Of a DNA stretch of 64,000 bases, positions 7,376 through 16,375 are shown piece after piece (within the stretch, counting starts at the first letter, position 1; the number at the start of each line of letters is the position of its first letter). The stretch is from Marinobacter goseongensis (GTDB lineage: Bacteria > Pseudomonadota > Gammaproteobacteria > Pseudomonadales > Oleiphilaceae). The stretch covers positions 1 through 64,000 of the forward strand of contig NZ_JAKZAI010000006.1 of NCBI RefSeq assembly GCF_023156235.1, in the 5' to 3' direction. The notes beneath the pieces were generated by a model that saw nothing but the letters and a program-made list of their open reading frames with translations, had not been told where the DNA came from and made no database searches. Made by a program: the position numbers and the translations under genes.

Positions 7376-7833
7376 TGCAAAAACCAGACGTGTTTACCGT
7401 CCATTATGTCCTGAAGAACAAGATCGGCGAGCTGGTCGATACCTCGGAGGGCAGCGAGCCGCTGCACTTCCTGTATGGCAGCCCGGCGATCATTGCCGGC
7501 ATTCAGGAAGCAGTAAAGGACCGTAACGTGGGGGACTGCCTGGAGGTCACCGTGCCGCCGTCCATGGCATACGGAGAACACAACCCCGAACTGATTCGCA
7601 AGGTACCCCGTTCGATGTTCGAAGGCATCGAGGATTTGCAAGTGGGTATGAAGTTCCAGACCAATACCGGTGACACTGCCTCGGTTGTCCAGGTGGTGGG
7701 CATGGATGGCAACCTGGTGAAGGTGGATGCCAACCACCCGCTGGCCGGTTTCACGCTTTACTTCGATCTGGAGATCGTCGGTAAGCGCGAAGCCACCGAG
7801 GACGAAGTCGCTCAGGGCCGGCCGTTGTATTGA
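7375..7833 (+). CDS. FKBP-type peptidyl-prolyl isomerase, SlyD-like
   Basis: A 152-residue cytoplasmic proline isomerase/chaperone. Residues 5-70 give the first half of the FKBP barrel (FTVHYVLKNKIGELVDTSEG, GIQEAVKDRNVGD, PPSMAYGEHNPE). Residues 70-125 form the insert-in-flap chaperone domain, and the barrel closes with the family motif VDANHPLAGFTLYFDLEI. The histidine/cysteine-rich metal-binding tail of E. coli SlyD is absent. The gene is coupled to the upstream acyl-CoA gene. Its 3' end overlaps the convergent olsA-like gene by 83 bases. Confidence 0.88.
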   Translation: MQKPDVFTVHYVLKNKIGELVDTSEGSEPLHFLYGSPAIIAGIQEAVKDRNVGDCLEVTVPPSMAYGEHNPELIRKVPRSMFEGIEDLQVGMKFQTNTGDTASVVQVVGMDGNLVKVDANHPLAGFTLYFDLEIVGKREATEDEVAQGRPLY

Positions 7834-8596
7834 GCCTGCTGTCCTGTTCCTGATAGATCTGTTGCACGCCCTGTGCAACCGTGTCCCTCAGCTCTGCTGC
7901 CAGATCGTTCCACGCCAGGTCGGCGTAAACCGTCCGTGGTGGGTGAAATCTCACCGTCACGTCCACCGCCGGTCGCCTCAACAGCCGGGGCAGGTGTTGC
8001 TGAAACTCGTCCTCGCCGATAAACGGCACCAGGTGATCCGGTTGGCCGTTGCGCGTGTAGGCAATGCTGATGGGCTGGATGTCCACTCCGGCGTCGGCGG
8101 CGGCGTGCAGCAGTCGGCTATGGAAGGGCAGCACGGTAAGGCCGCTGGTGGTGGTACCCTCAGGGAACACCAGGACCGATTGCCCGGCGGCCAGTGCTGA
8201 CGCGATGTCTGTCCGCGCCGCGCCTGCGCGACCACCACCCCGGACGATGAACAGAGTGCCCGCCTGGCTTGCAAGCCAGCCAATGATGGGCCATGTTCCC
8301 ACCTCGGCCTTGGACAGGAAGCGCAAAGGCACGCGACCTCCGAGTATGGGTATGTCTGACCAGGAAACGTGGTTACTCACATACAGCACCGTCGCGTCTG
8401 CCGGTTCGCCCTCCACCTTCAGGCGGAAGCCCAGGCAGCGAGTGGCACCGTCAAAACAGAAACGGGCAATAGGGGCGCGATTGAGGCGGCGGCGAGACAC
8501 GGCCTCAGTCAGCAGGCACACCGTTGCGATCAGGCCGGTGGCCACAAGAAAGCCGGAAAACAGTGTCAGCCGCCATCCGAGACGAAGTGTGCTCAT
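7751..8596 (-). CDS. olsA: Lysophospholipid/lyso-ornithine-lipid acyltransferase
   Basis: A 281-residue PlsC-family acyltransferase that would add the second acyl chain to lyso-ornithine lipid, or to lysophosphatidate. Residues 8-28 form a membrane anchor (LFSGFLVATGLIATVCLLTEA). The catalytic box NHVSWSD (H-x4-D) is near residue 91 and the substrate-binding FPEGTT near 145. It lies 32 bases downstream of an OlsB-type gene on the same strand, which is why I favour OlsA over a general PlsC. The C-terminal 27 codons overlap the end of the convergent FKBP gene, so the tail may be less constrained than the core. Confidence 0.8.
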   Translation of the reverse strand: MSTLRLGWRLTLFSGFLVATGLIATVCLLTEAVSRRRLNRAPIARFCFDGATRCLGFRLKVEGEPADATVLYVSNHVSWSDIPILGGRVPLRFLSKAEVGTWPIIGWLASQAGTLFIVRGGGRAGAARTDIASALAAGQSVLVFPEGTTTSGLTVLPFHSRLLHAAADAGVDIQPISIAYTRNGQPDHLVPFIGEDEFQQHLPRLLRRPAVDVTVRFHPPRTVYADLAWNDLAAELRDTVAQGVQQIYQEQDSRLNTTAGPERLRPRWLRAYRRSPDRSKA

Positions 8597-8628
8597 CTTC
8601 AGGTCCTCTGCTTAGCGTGTTTCCGGAG

Positions 8629-9387
8629 TCAGACCCGGCCCAGGAAATGCCGGCTGTATCGTGCTGCCAACCGGCTTACCTCCAGCACCACCAGCACATC
8701 GGCGCAGCGGAAATCCGGGTCCCAGCAGGGCGCGCCGCAGACCCGTGCGCCCAGTCGCATGTACGCCTTGATCAGTGCCGGCACGTCAACCGGCTTATCG
8801 CCAGAGACCGGGTGGGCCAGGTGGGGCAGTTCCCGCAGCGGCGTGACGCGAAAGGCCTCATCGGCCATGAATTCGCGTTGCAGGTAACGGGCGATATTCC
8901 ATGCTTTGGCACCGCCGTCGGCCATGCTGATGCTGGCACAGCCAATCAGGTATCTGACGTTGTGCTTCACCATGTATTCGGCCAGTGATGCCCACAGTAA
9001 CGTTATGGTGGCGCCGTTGCGGTATGCCGGATGGACACAGGTGCGCCCCAGTTCGGCGACATTTCCCTCCAGCTGGTGGAAGGCGCCGAGCTCGAACTCA
9101 CCCTCTGAGTAGAAGCCGCCGGCGGCCGGCATCTTTTCCTGATGGAGAATCCGTGTGGTGGCCACCAGTTCACCGGTGGTCTCGTCTGTTACGACCAGAT
9201 GGTCGCAGTGACGGTCGAAACTGTCCGCGTCGATGCCGGGAATGTCGGCGCCGAGGTCCGAGCCATATTCCTCGGAAAACACCCGGTAGCGCAGGCGCTG
9301 TGCCGCCTCGACGGTTGCCGGGTGGTTGGTGATGCCGGCTTTCAGCTTGCGGGCCGGGCGCGTTACTGGAACGGAGTGTGCACTCAT
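8629..9387 (-). CDS. olsB: L-ornithine N-alpha-acyltransferase
   Basis: A 252-residue GNAT-fold enzyme that transfers a 3-hydroxyacyl chain from acyl carrier protein to ornithine, the first step of ornithine-lipid synthesis. Typical family segments are visible: RLRYRVFSEEYGSDLG (about 28-43), FDRHCDHLVVTDETTGELVA (about 58-77), ELGRTCVHPAYRNGATITLLW (about 111-131) and the C-terminal GARVCGAPCWDPDFRCADV. It heads an operon with the olsA-like acyltransferase. Ornithine lipids replace phospholipids when phosphate is scarce in many proteobacteria, but I saw no clear Pho box upstream. Confidence 0.88.
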   Translation of the reverse strand: MSAHSVPVTRPARKLKAGITNHPATVEAAQRLRYRVFSEEYGSDLGADIPGIDADSFDRHCDHLVVTDETTGELVATTRILHQEKMPAAGGFYSEGEFELGAFHQLEGNVAELGRTCVHPAYRNGATITLLWASLAEYMVKHNVRYLIGCASISMADGGAKAWNIARYLQREFMADEAFRVTPLRELPHLAHPVSGDKPVDVPALIKAYMRLGARVCGAPCWDPDFRCADVLVVLEVSRLAARYSRHFLGRV

Positions 9388-9514
9388 GAGCTCGTCTCAT
9401 TGTTGCCGTTTACAGACAAGGCTATGAACCCGGTGTGACAGGGGAATGACTCTGCGGTGACGACTCTGTGACAGTGAGCTCCCCGGAATCGGGATTCGGA
9501 ACTGTGTCACAGGC

Positions 9515-9571
9515 TGTAACGGAATGACCGTTCCATGTATATTTCTGAATAGCATGTATAATTGCTGTAAC
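9515..9571 (+). promoter_or_regulatory. Repeat-rich control region before the response-regulator gene
   Basis: The 248-base gap 9388-9635 is a divergent control region. Two TGTAAC half-sites (9515-9520 and 9566-9571) and two CATGTATA repeats 19 bases apart (9534-9541 and 9553-9560) flank a perfect TATAAT (9557-9562) that lacks a good -35. TGTAAC is half of the published E. coli RstA box, so autoregulation by the RstA-like product is plausible. OmpR-type regulators usually bind direct repeats. Confidence 0.4.
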
Positions 9572-9635
9572 AGCAGGTTGCCTGTATTGTCAGAGGCGGA
9601 ATGCTTCTTCTGAAACCGGAATAACAAAACCAGAG

Positions 9636-10373
9636 ATGGACGGCGTGGAACAAACAAACGAAAGTTGGCGAATTCTCATTGTAGAGGATGATGAACGGCT
9701 GGCGGAACTGACGCGGGAATATCTGGAGAGCAACGGTCTGACCGTGTCTCTGGAAACTCACGGCGGTCATGCAGTCGAGCGCATTCGCAACGAGCAGCCT
9801 GACCTGGTTGTTCTTGACCTCATGCTTCCCGGAGAGGATGGATTATCGATTTGTCGTCGGGTAAGGCCGTTTTACCAGGGGCCCATCATCATGCTGACCG
9901 CTCGCACCGATGACCTGGACCAGGTGCTCGGCCTGGAGATGGGCGCGGATGATTACATCGGCAAGCCGGTCAAGCCGCGGGTGCTCCTGGCCCGCATCCG
10001 TGCCATGCTTCGGCGTATCACCGAAGGATCCCAGGGCGATGGGGATGCTGCCAACGGCGAGGAACCCGTCCGATTGCAGTTCAACGATCTGGTGGTGGAC
10101 CGGTCGATGCGGGAAGCCTGGCTGAACGATCAGAGTATCGATCTCACCAGTGCGGAATTCGATCTGCTCTGGCTGCTGGCCAGCAATGCCGGGCGCGTGC
10201 TCAGCCGCGAGGAAATCTTCACTGCCTTGCGCGGCATCGAGTACGACGGGCAGGACCGCTCCATTGATGTCCGTGTGTCTCGCATCCGTCCCAAGATCGG
10301 TGACGATCCGATTCATCCCCGGCGCATCAAGACGGTTCGCAGCAAAGGCTACCTGTTTGTGAAAGAAGCCTGA
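9636..10373 (+). CDS. rstA: OmpR-family response regulator, RstA-like
   Basis: A 245-residue transcription factor of a two-component system. The receiver domain (about 12-125) has the acidic pocket EDD (17-19), phospho-acceptor Asp61 in VVLDLMLPGEDG and Lys110 in DDYIGKPVKP. The C-terminal winged helix (about 145-243) contains DLTSAEFDLLWLLASNAG-type sequence, RSIDVRVSRIRPKIGDD and the closing RIKTVRSKGYLF. It is followed 31 bases later by its sensor kinase. The RstA assignment rests on overall similarity of the pair, including kinase architecture; the regulated genes are unknown here. Confidence 0.85.
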   Translation: MDGVEQTNESWRILIVEDDERLAELTREYLESNGLTVSLETHGGHAVERIRNEQPDLVVLDLMLPGEDGLSICRRVRPFYQGPIIMLTARTDDLDQVLGLEMGADDYIGKPVKPRVLLARIRAMLRRITEGSQGDGDAANGEEPVRLQFNDLVVDRSMREAWLNDQSIDLTSAEFDLLWLLASNAGRVLSREEIFTALRGIEYDGQDRSIDVRVSRIRPKIGDDPIHPRRIKTVRSKGYLFVKEA

Positions 10374-10443
10374 ACCATCAGCCTCTGGCGCTGGCTTTCC
10401 TGCGATGAAGGTAGGGCCAGCGTTCGTTGCCAGGGTTAGTGCA

Positions 10444-12027
10444 ATGCCCTTCAAGTTCTTCCTCAAGCTGTACCTTCGCCTGATCGGCCTGACCTTTCTG
10501 GTTATGCTGCTCTGTGCCGCCCTGTTCACCGGCATCAATTCGGTGCGGGAGCAATTCTGGAGCGAGCGGTATCCGGAACCACTGATGCGCTGGCTGGCCT
10601 CTGCGCCCGCACCCGAGCAACATTATCACTGGCTCACCTCCCTCTACGATTTTCGCGTTTCTTCACCGGAAGACCTTGCTCTGTCCCCGGTCGTGCGGGA
10701 GCGCCTGGGGTACGGTCAGGTGGTGGCGCGGAATTCGGCCATCGGACACCAGCTCCTGATTCAGCGGACGGACGGCGCCATTCTGGACATCCGGTTTCGT
10801 GATACCTACCGGGACGTCGCGGAAGCCACGGCGCTGATAGCCCGCTGGCATCTTGATGACGCGGAAAGGTTAGGTGAGGGTGGTCAGGAGCCGGCCCGGG
10901 TGCAACTGGAGGCGTCACTGGGCGTGTCGCTGGAGATGGTGCAGGACCCGGATACCGTTCCGGACGCTGAGGTGTTGAATCGTGTCTCGGAGCGTGGGTT
11001 GTCGTTGTACCAGCAGGATGCGGGAGACAGCGCCAGTGTGCTGATTCGGCTCAATGACGGATCCCTGGTGAAACTGACGATGCCGGAGCCTTTCCGGAGC
11101 TGGGCGTGGCCGGTTGTGCTGCTGCTCCTGGTGGTGAGTGGCGGCGTGCTGGCGTTAGCGCTCTACCTGGCGCTGCGAGAGGTGGACAGTAACCTGCGGG
11201 CGGTGGAGTCGGTGGCGGTACGCATTGCCCGGGGGGAAATGGGCGCAAGGGTAGAAGCGGGCGACAGCAAGCTGGTCACCCGACTGGCCGCGGCTTTTAA
11301 CGGTATGGCGGAACATATCCAGCGGCTGGTGGGCGTGCAGCGGGAAATGATCCACGCGGTTTCCCATGAGTTGAGAACGCCGGTGGCCCGAATCCGCTTC
11401 GGTGTCCAGATGATCGAAAGCGCGACCACCCCGGAAGCCCTGCAGAAACAACTCGATGGCATTGACGGCGATATCCAGGAGCTCGACGAGCTGATCGACG
11501 AGATACTGACCTATGCCCGGCTGGAGCAGGGGGGGCCGGTGTTTGCCCTGCAGGAGACCTCGGTCACGGATATCGTTCGGCAGGTCATGGGTGAGCAGCA
11601 ACTGGTGCGCCCCGAGCTGGAGTTTACAGCCCATATCGACAGTGAATCGGAACGCTGGGGGTTGTCTGATGTGGAGCCCCGCTACATACACCGGGCTATC
11701 CAGAATCTGGTGGGCAATGCGGGCCGCTACGCCAACACCCGGGTGGTGGTGAACTGCCAGTTCGACGAGGACAATTGCCGCGTTGATGTGGAAGATGATG
11801 GCCCAGGCATTCCGGAAGAGGACTGGGAGAAAGTGTTCACGGCGTTTGCCAGGCTGGATGACAGCCGCACCCGTACATCGGGTGGCTATGGCCTTGGCTT
11901 GTCGATCGTCAGGCGGATTCTTTACTGGCATGGTGGGCAAGCCTTTGTCAGTCGCAGTGAGACTCTCGGCGGTGCCCGCTTCAGTCTGGTGTGGCCCCGT
12001 AAAAAACCGGAAGACGCCATAGTGTGA
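10444..12027 (+). CDS. rstB: Sensor histidine kinase, RstB-like
   Basis: A membrane-bound kinase of 527 residues from the ATG at 10444, which gives a normal basic start (MPFKFFLKLYLRL) before the first membrane helix; an ATG at 10405 is an alternative. The periplasmic sensor region (about 30-215) is followed by a second membrane helix (WAWPVVLLLLVVSGGVLAL), HAMP, the phospho-acceptor box SHELRTPVARIRF, and the ATPase boxes NLVGNAGRYA, DDGPGIPEED and GGYGLGLSIV. All catalytic boxes are intact. It should phosphorylate the regulator encoded just upstream. Confidence 0.87.
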   Translation: MPFKFFLKLYLRLIGLTFLVMLLCAALFTGINSVREQFWSERYPEPLMRWLASAPAPEQHYHWLTSLYDFRVSSPEDLALSPVVRERLGYGQVVARNSAIGHQLLIQRTDGAILDIRFRDTYRDVAEATALIARWHLDDAERLGEGGQEPARVQLEASLGVSLEMVQDPDTVPDAEVLNRVSERGLSLYQQDAGDSASVLIRLNDGSLVKLTMPEPFRSWAWPVVLLLLVVSGGVLALALYLALREVDSNLRAVESVAVRIARGEMGARVEAGDSKLVTRLAAAFNGMAEHIQRLVGVQREMIHAVSHELRTPVARIRFGVQMIESATTPEALQKQLDGIDGDIQELDELIDEILTYARLEQGGPVFALQETSVTDIVRQVMGEQQLVRPELEFTAHIDSESERWGLSDVEPRYIHRAIQNLVGNAGRYANTRVVVNCQFDEDNCRVDVEDDGPGIPEEDWEKVFTAFARLDDSRTRTSGGYGLGLSIVRRILYWHGGQAFVSRSETLGGARFSLVWPRKKPEDAIV

Positions 12028-12176
12028 ACCAGTGCTCACTACCTCACCTGATGTAACAATCGACATACACAACCGCAACTGAATGCCTCAGTGGGGTTGA
12101 GCATAATTCAAAGCGTAAGGGATGACTTTTGAGGTTGTAGTTCTTACGAACTTTCCTTGTTTCATTCGTCATTTGA

Positions 12177-12202
12177 GGGCCGGTTTTTCCGGCCCTTTTT
12201 TT
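12177..12202 (+). terminator. Rho-independent terminator
   Basis: A perfect 7-base stem GGGCCGG/CCGGCCC with a five-T loop is followed by seven Ts. It lies about 150 bases after the sensor kinase stop and 80 bases before glpK, so it ends transcription of the two-component operon or of an unseen short transcript between 12028 and 12176. Confidence 0.85.
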
Positions 12203-12281
12203 ATGCTTTTTTGCAGTCCATCCAGACCCCCAACATTCTCCGCTGTTAGAATCACAAAAAAACAACGGAGTTTTCACCATC

Positions 12282-13763
12282 ATGCCCGATTTCATCCTTG
12301 CCATAGACCAGGGAACCACCAGCTCCCGCGCCATCGTATTCGATGGGAGTGGGAACAGCGTGGCGGTCGCCCAGCAGGAATTTCACCAATATTTCCCCCG
12401 TGACGGCTGGGTGGAGCATGATGCCGTTGAAATCTGGGAGAGCACGCTGGCGGTCTGCCGTGAGGCCCTGGAAGAAGCGCAGGTCGATGCGGCTCGTCTG
12501 GCCGGCATCGGTATCACCAACCAGCGTGAGACCACGGTGATCTGGGACAGGGCCTCCGGTGCGCCCATCCACCACGCCATCGTCTGGCAGGATCGCCGTA
12601 CCGCTTCGGTGTGCACCAAGCTGAAGACCGATGGCCACGAAGACGCGGTGGTCGAGCGCACCGGCCTGCTGATCGACCCCTATTTCTCCGCCACCAAGAT
12701 CGCCTGGATACTGGACAACACGGACGGCGCGAGAGCCCGGGCGGAAGCCGGCGAGCTTGCGTTCGGCACGATTGACAGCTGGCTGTTGTGGAATCTCACC
12801 GGCGGTCAGTCTCATTTGACCGACGCCACCAACGCTTCCCGCACGGCGCTATTCAATATCCACCAGCAGCAGTGGGACGACGAGCTCCTGGCCCTGTTCA
12901 GGGTGCCGAGGGCGCTGCTTCCCGACGTCATGGACTGTGCCGCTGATTTTGGTTATACCGATGCTCAATGGTTGGGGGCGCCTGTGCCGGTGGCCGGTAT
13001 TGCCGGTGACCAGCACGCGGCGCTGATTGGTCAGGCCTGTTTCGAGCCGGGTATGGCAAAAAGCACCTACGGCACCGGCTGCTTTCTGATGCTCAATACC
13101 GGAGATCAGGCACTGCGGTCGGAAAACCGGCTGCTGACCACCATGGCCTATCGCCTGAAAGGTAAACCCTGTTACGCCATGGAAGGCAGTATTTTCGTGG
13201 CGGGGGCCGCAATGCAGTGGTTACGGGACGGTTTGCGGCTGATCCGGCACGCCAGCGAATCCACCGCCCATGCCGAGAAGGTTGGCGTGGACAATCCGGT
13301 GTATCTGGTGCCGGCGTTCACCGGACTGGGTGCTCCGCACTGGGACCCCCACGCCCGCGGTGCCATCATGGGGCTGACCCGAGATACCGGGATAGCGGAA
13401 ATCGTAACCGCCGGATTGCAGTCGGTGTGCTACCAGACTAAAGATCTGATTCGGGCCGTCCAGAATGATGGAGCGAGGCTGCAGGCCTTGAGGGTGGATG
13501 GCGGCATGGCAGTGAATGACTGGGTCATGCAGTTTCTGGCGGACATCGTGAACGTGACCGTTGACCGTCCCAGGGTGACGGAAACCACAGCATTGGGCGC
13601 AGCCTACCTGGCGGGCCTGCAAACCGGCGTGTTCCAGAGCCTGGAAGAGATCTCGGGATTGTGGGAGCGTGAGCGGCGCTTCACCCCGGACATGAAGCCG
13701 GCGCTGAGGGAGTCGTTATACGCCGGTTGGCTGGATGCGGTGGAGCGGGTCTGCAACAACTGA
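12282..13763 (+). CDS. glpK: Glycerol kinase
   Basis: A 493-residue FGGY-family kinase that phosphorylates glycerol to sn-glycerol 3-phosphate in the cytoplasm. It shows the N-terminal phosphate-binding loop [15 protein letters not shown] (about 5-19), the glycerol-binding [13 protein letters not shown] (about 77-89), the [11 protein letters not shown] and [16 protein letters not shown] segments, and the FGGY C-terminal [18 protein letters not shown]. Length is as expected. There is no glpF or glpD beside it, so it is a stand-alone gene. It converges on the ABC ATPase gene with only 8 bases between. Confidence 0.96.
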   Translation: MPDFILAIDQGTTSSRAIVFDGSGNSVAVAQQEFHQYFPRDGWVEHDAVEIWESTLAVCREALEEAQVDAARLAGIGITNQRETTVIWDRASGAPIHHAIVWQDRRTASVCTKLKTDGHEDAVVERTGLLIDPYFSATKIAWILDNTDGARARAEAGELAFGTIDSWLLWNLTGGQSHLTDATNASRTALFNIHQQQWDDELLALFRVPRALLPDVMDCAADFGYTDAQWLGAPVPVAGIAGDQHAALIGQACFEPGMAKSTYGTGCFLMLNTGDQALRSENRLLTTMAYRLKGKPCYAMEGSIFVAGAAMQWLRDGLRLIRHASESTAHAEKVGVDNPVYLVPAFTGLGAPHWDPHARGAIMGLTRDTGIAEIVTAGLQSVCYQTKDLIRAVQNDGARLQALRVDGGMAVNDWVMQFLADIVNVTVDRPRVTETTALGAAYLAGLQTGVFQSLEEISGLWERERRFTPDMKPALRESLYAGWLDAVERVCNN

Positions 13764-13771
13764 GCGTCGGC

Positions 13772-14845
13772 TCAGCCGGCGCGTTCGAAGGCGATCAGGT
13801 GGTCAGCTTCGACCCGCACCGGCACGTGCTCACCAAGATGGAAATCCAGGTGGCTGCGGAACAGGGCTTCAAACTCGGTGTCTTCCGAGCAGCGGAAACG
13901 GTACAGGGTTGAGGTGCCGGCAAAGGTTTTTTCCACCACCTTGGGCCTCAGGTCGGACTCTGCGTCAAACACAATGTCGTCCGGCCGGATCAGCACGTCT
14001 ACCAGGGTGCCAGGTGTCCAGTTGTAGGCGCGGTTGCCGTGAATCGTTCCGAGCTCCGATTCGATGGTGTCCGGTCCCAGGGTCTTGCCCGGGATAAAGC
14101 CGCCCTGGCCCACAAAGCTGGCAACAAATCGGTTGGCGGGCTCGTGGTAGAGATTGTAGGGCACATCCCACTGCTGGATGCGGCCGTCCTTGAGCACCGC
14201 CACCTGGTCACACATGGCGAACGCTTCCTGCTGATCGTGGGTCACAAGAATGGCACTGATACCCAGGGTCTTGAGAATCTCTCGCACATCCAGGCTGAGC
14301 CGGCGGCGCAGATCTGTGTCCAGGTTGGAAAAAGGCTCATCCAGCAGGATCAGCGTTGGTTCGGGAGCCAGCGCCCGGGCCAGAGCGACCCGTTGTTGCT
14401 GACCACCGGACAGTTCGTGGGGGTAGTTGTCTGCCAGATCCTGCAGATGCACCAGGGTAAGCAGTTCCATCACTTTCTGCCGCCGTTCCTGACGGCTTTC
14501 CCTGTGCAGGCCGAAGCCCACGTTGTCAGCGATGGTCAGGTGGGGAAACAGCGCATAATCCTGAAACACCATGCCAATCCGCCGCTTTTCCGGCGCGAGG
14601 GTGCGTCCCGGCAGGCTGATCGACTGGGACTGCAGGCTGATTTCGCCACCATTGAGTGGCAGAAAGCCGGCCAGCGACCGCAATACCGTGCTTTTGCCAC
14701 AACCACTGGGGCCCAGAAGACAACCGATATCCCCGTGGCTCAGGGCGAAGCTGACGTCCTTGATGACCGAGCCATCACCGTAGCCGCAGGACAGGTTGTT
14801 GACTTCCAGCAGCCAGTCAGTGGTTGGGGGCACGTGTGGGTTCAT
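13772..14845 (-). CDS. ABC transporter ATPase, iron(III)-type (FbpC-like)
   Basis: A 357-residue ATP-binding subunit of an importer. Walker A is GPSGCGKST (45-53), the Q-loop is FQDYALF, the signature is LSGGQQQR (145-152), Walker B is ILLDEP (166-171) and the H-loop is LVTHDQQEA. A C-terminal TOBE-like region (about 245-355) follows, as in FbpC/PotA/MalK-type ATPases. The best match by eye is the ferric-iron FbpC type. No permease or binding-protein gene is adjacent, so its partners are elsewhere. It starts 4 bases after the argF stop, which suggests co-transcription. Confidence 0.82.
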   Translation of the reverse strand: MNPHVPPTTDWLLEVNNLSCGYGDGSVIKDVSFALSHGDIGCLLGPSGCGKSTVLRSLAGFLPLNGGEISLQSQSISLPGRTLAPEKRRIGMVFQDYALFPHLTIADNVGFGLHRESRQERRQKVMELLTLVHLQDLADNYPHELSGGQQQRVALARALAPEPTLILLDEPFSNLDTDLRRRLSLDVREILKTLGISAILVTHDQQEAFAMCDQVAVLKDGRIQQWDVPYNLYHEPANRFVASFVGQGGFIPGKTLGPDTIESELGTIHGNRAYNWTPGTLVDVLIRPDDIVFDAESDLRPKVVEKTFAGTSTLYRFRCSEDTEFEALFRSHLDFHLGEHVPVRVEADHLIAFERAG

Positions 14846-14849
14846 GGGA

Positions 14850-15764
14850 TCAGTCCAGCTTATTGAGAATCAGGAACTCAAGCAGTGCCTTCTGGGCATG
14901 CAGGCGATTTTCGGCCTCGTCCCAGACCACAGAGCTGGGGTGCTCCATCATATCGACGGAAATCTCTTCGCCACGATGGGCCGGCAAACAATGCATGAAC
15001 AAGGCGTCCTTGTCGGCCACGGCCAAAAGCCCGGGGTTGATCTGATAACCGCGGAAGGCTTTTTCGCGGGCTTTCTGTTCGTCTTCCTGCCCCATGGACG
15101 CCCAGACATCGGTGACCAGAAGATGTGCGCCACGGGCCGCTTCGGCCGGATCACGAACGATCGTTACCCGGTCACCGTGCTCCTGCACCAGCGCGTCACT
15201 GGGCTCGTAGCCTTCGGGGCAGGCCACCCGAAGGTTGAAGCCGAACTGCGTCGCTGCGTTGATGTAGGAGTGGCACATGTTGTTGCCATCGCCCACCCAG
15301 GTCACGGTGGCGCCGCGAATGCTGCCGCGATGCTCACGGTAGGTCTGCATGTCGGCCAGCAACTGGCAGGGATGGAAATCGTCTGTCAGGGCATTGATGA
15401 CCGGAACCCGCGATGCGGCGGCAAACCGCTCCACGGTGTCATGGGCAAAGGTGCGGATCATGACGGCATCGACCATGCTGGAGATCACCACGGCAGAATC
15501 CTCGATGGGTTCGCCACGGCCCAGTTGGGTGTCACGGGGTGACAGGAACAGGGCCGCGCCGCCAAGCTGTGTCATGCCCGCTTCAAAGGAAACCCGGGTT
15601 CGGGTTGATGACTTTTCGAAAATCATGGCCAGAACCCGGTTTTTCAGGGTGTCCCGGGTGACGCCGCTACGCCACTCTGTGCGCAGTTTGCTGGCATGAT
15701 CCAGCAGGCTTTCCAGCTCGCCGGATGCCAAGTCGTTCAATGTCAGAAAGTGTCTTGCTGCCAT
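14850..15764 (-). CDS. argF: Ornithine carbamoyltransferase
   Basis: A 304-residue enzyme that makes citrulline from ornithine and carbamoyl phosphate for arginine synthesis. Carbamoyl-phosphate binding STRTRVSFE, the [12 protein letters not shown] loop and the ornithine-binding [11 protein letters not shown] near the C-terminus are all present. I chose the ATG at 15764 ([12 protein letters not shown]) over an upstream ATG at 15812, because homologues begin there. It is followed closely by the ABC ATPase gene. The upstream gap to grxD holds a TGCGGT-ATA-ACCGCA palindrome. Confidence 0.94.
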   Translation of the reverse strand: MAARHFLTLNDLASGELESLLDHASKLRTEWRSGVTRDTLKNRVLAMIFEKSSTRTRVSFEAGMTQLGGAALFLSPRDTQLGRGEPIEDSAVVISSMVDAVMIRTFAHDTVERFAAASRVPVINALTDDFHPCQLLADMQTYREHRGSIRGATVTWVGDGNNMCHSYINAATQFGFNLRVACPEGYEPSDALVQEHGDRVTIVRDPAEAARGAHLLVTDVWASMGQEDEQKAREKAFRGYQINPGLLAVADKDALFMHCLPAHRGEEISVDMMEHPSSVVWDEAENRLHAQKALLEFLILNKLD

Positions 15765-15822
15765 GTTCTGGCCCTTTGTCATACGGAAAACCTGCCGCAC
15801 CGAAAAAAACAACGCCCCGGAC

Positions 15823-15837
15823 TGCGGTATAACCGCA
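15823..15837. promoter_or_regulatory. Palindrome upstream of argF
   Basis: TGCGGT, three bases, ACCGCA form a perfect 6+6 inverted repeat about 60 bases upstream of the chosen argF start. It does not match an ArgR box (TGAAT-type), so its role is open; it may be an operator. Confidence 0.3.
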
Positions 15838-15961
15838 CCGACGAGTGAGCGTGATGGGAGCTGTGCTGGCTGCCTGGAAAACAGGGGGTCAAGTCTAGCC
15901 CTTCGGGGGGGTTAAGACAACGGCGTCACTGCCGCGGCTTGCGACGGGTCAAGCCGGGAGT

Positions 15962-15991
15962 TTGGTGCGGTTGTTCTGCCCCGTGTACAAT
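15962..15991 (+). promoter_or_regulatory. Putative grxD promoter
   Basis: TTGGTG (15962-15967) and TACAAT (15986-15991) are 18 bases apart and end 56 bases before the grxD ATG. Confidence 0.4.
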
Positions 15992-16047
15992 AGGGTTCAG
16001 GTACATTGCCGGCAGGCAATCCCGTTTCCAATCAGAGGTGAGTGTTC

Positions 16048-16374
16048 ATGGACATTAACGAAACCATCAAGAGCCAACTTGAGGAAAACCCGGTCATTCT
16101 GTACATGAAGGGTACGCCCCAGGCTCCCCAGTGCGGTTTCTCCGCAAAGACTGTTCAGGCCCTGATGGCCTGCGGTGAGCGCTTTGCGTTTGTAAACATT
16201 CTGGACAACCAGGAGCTGCGGGAAGCCCTGAAGGTTTACTCCAGCTGGCCGACCTACCCGCAGCTGTACATCGGCGGTGAGCTGGTGGGCGGTTGCGACA
16301 TTGTTCTGGAAATGTCCGAAAGCGGTGAACTCACCAAGTCCGTTCAGGACGCCGTCAAACAGGCAGAAGCCTGA
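16048..16374 (+). CDS. grxD: Monothiol glutaredoxin, Grx4 type
   Basis: A 108-residue CGFS-type glutaredoxin that carries and delivers iron-sulfur clusters. The diagnostic CGFS sits in PQCGFSAKTVQAL, and the glutathione-binding WPTYPQLYIGGELVGGCD follows. I start at ATG 16048 (MDINETIKSQLEE), where a GAGGTGA ribosome site lies at normal spacing, rather than at the GTG six bases earlier. It is monocistronic and converges on the TonB-like gene. Confidence 0.95.
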   Translation: MDINETIKSQLEENPVILYMKGTPQAPQCGFSAKTVQALMACGERFAFVNILDNQELREALKVYSSWPTYPQLYIGGELVGGCDIVLEMSESGELTKSVQDAVKQAEA

Positions 16375-16375
16375 T

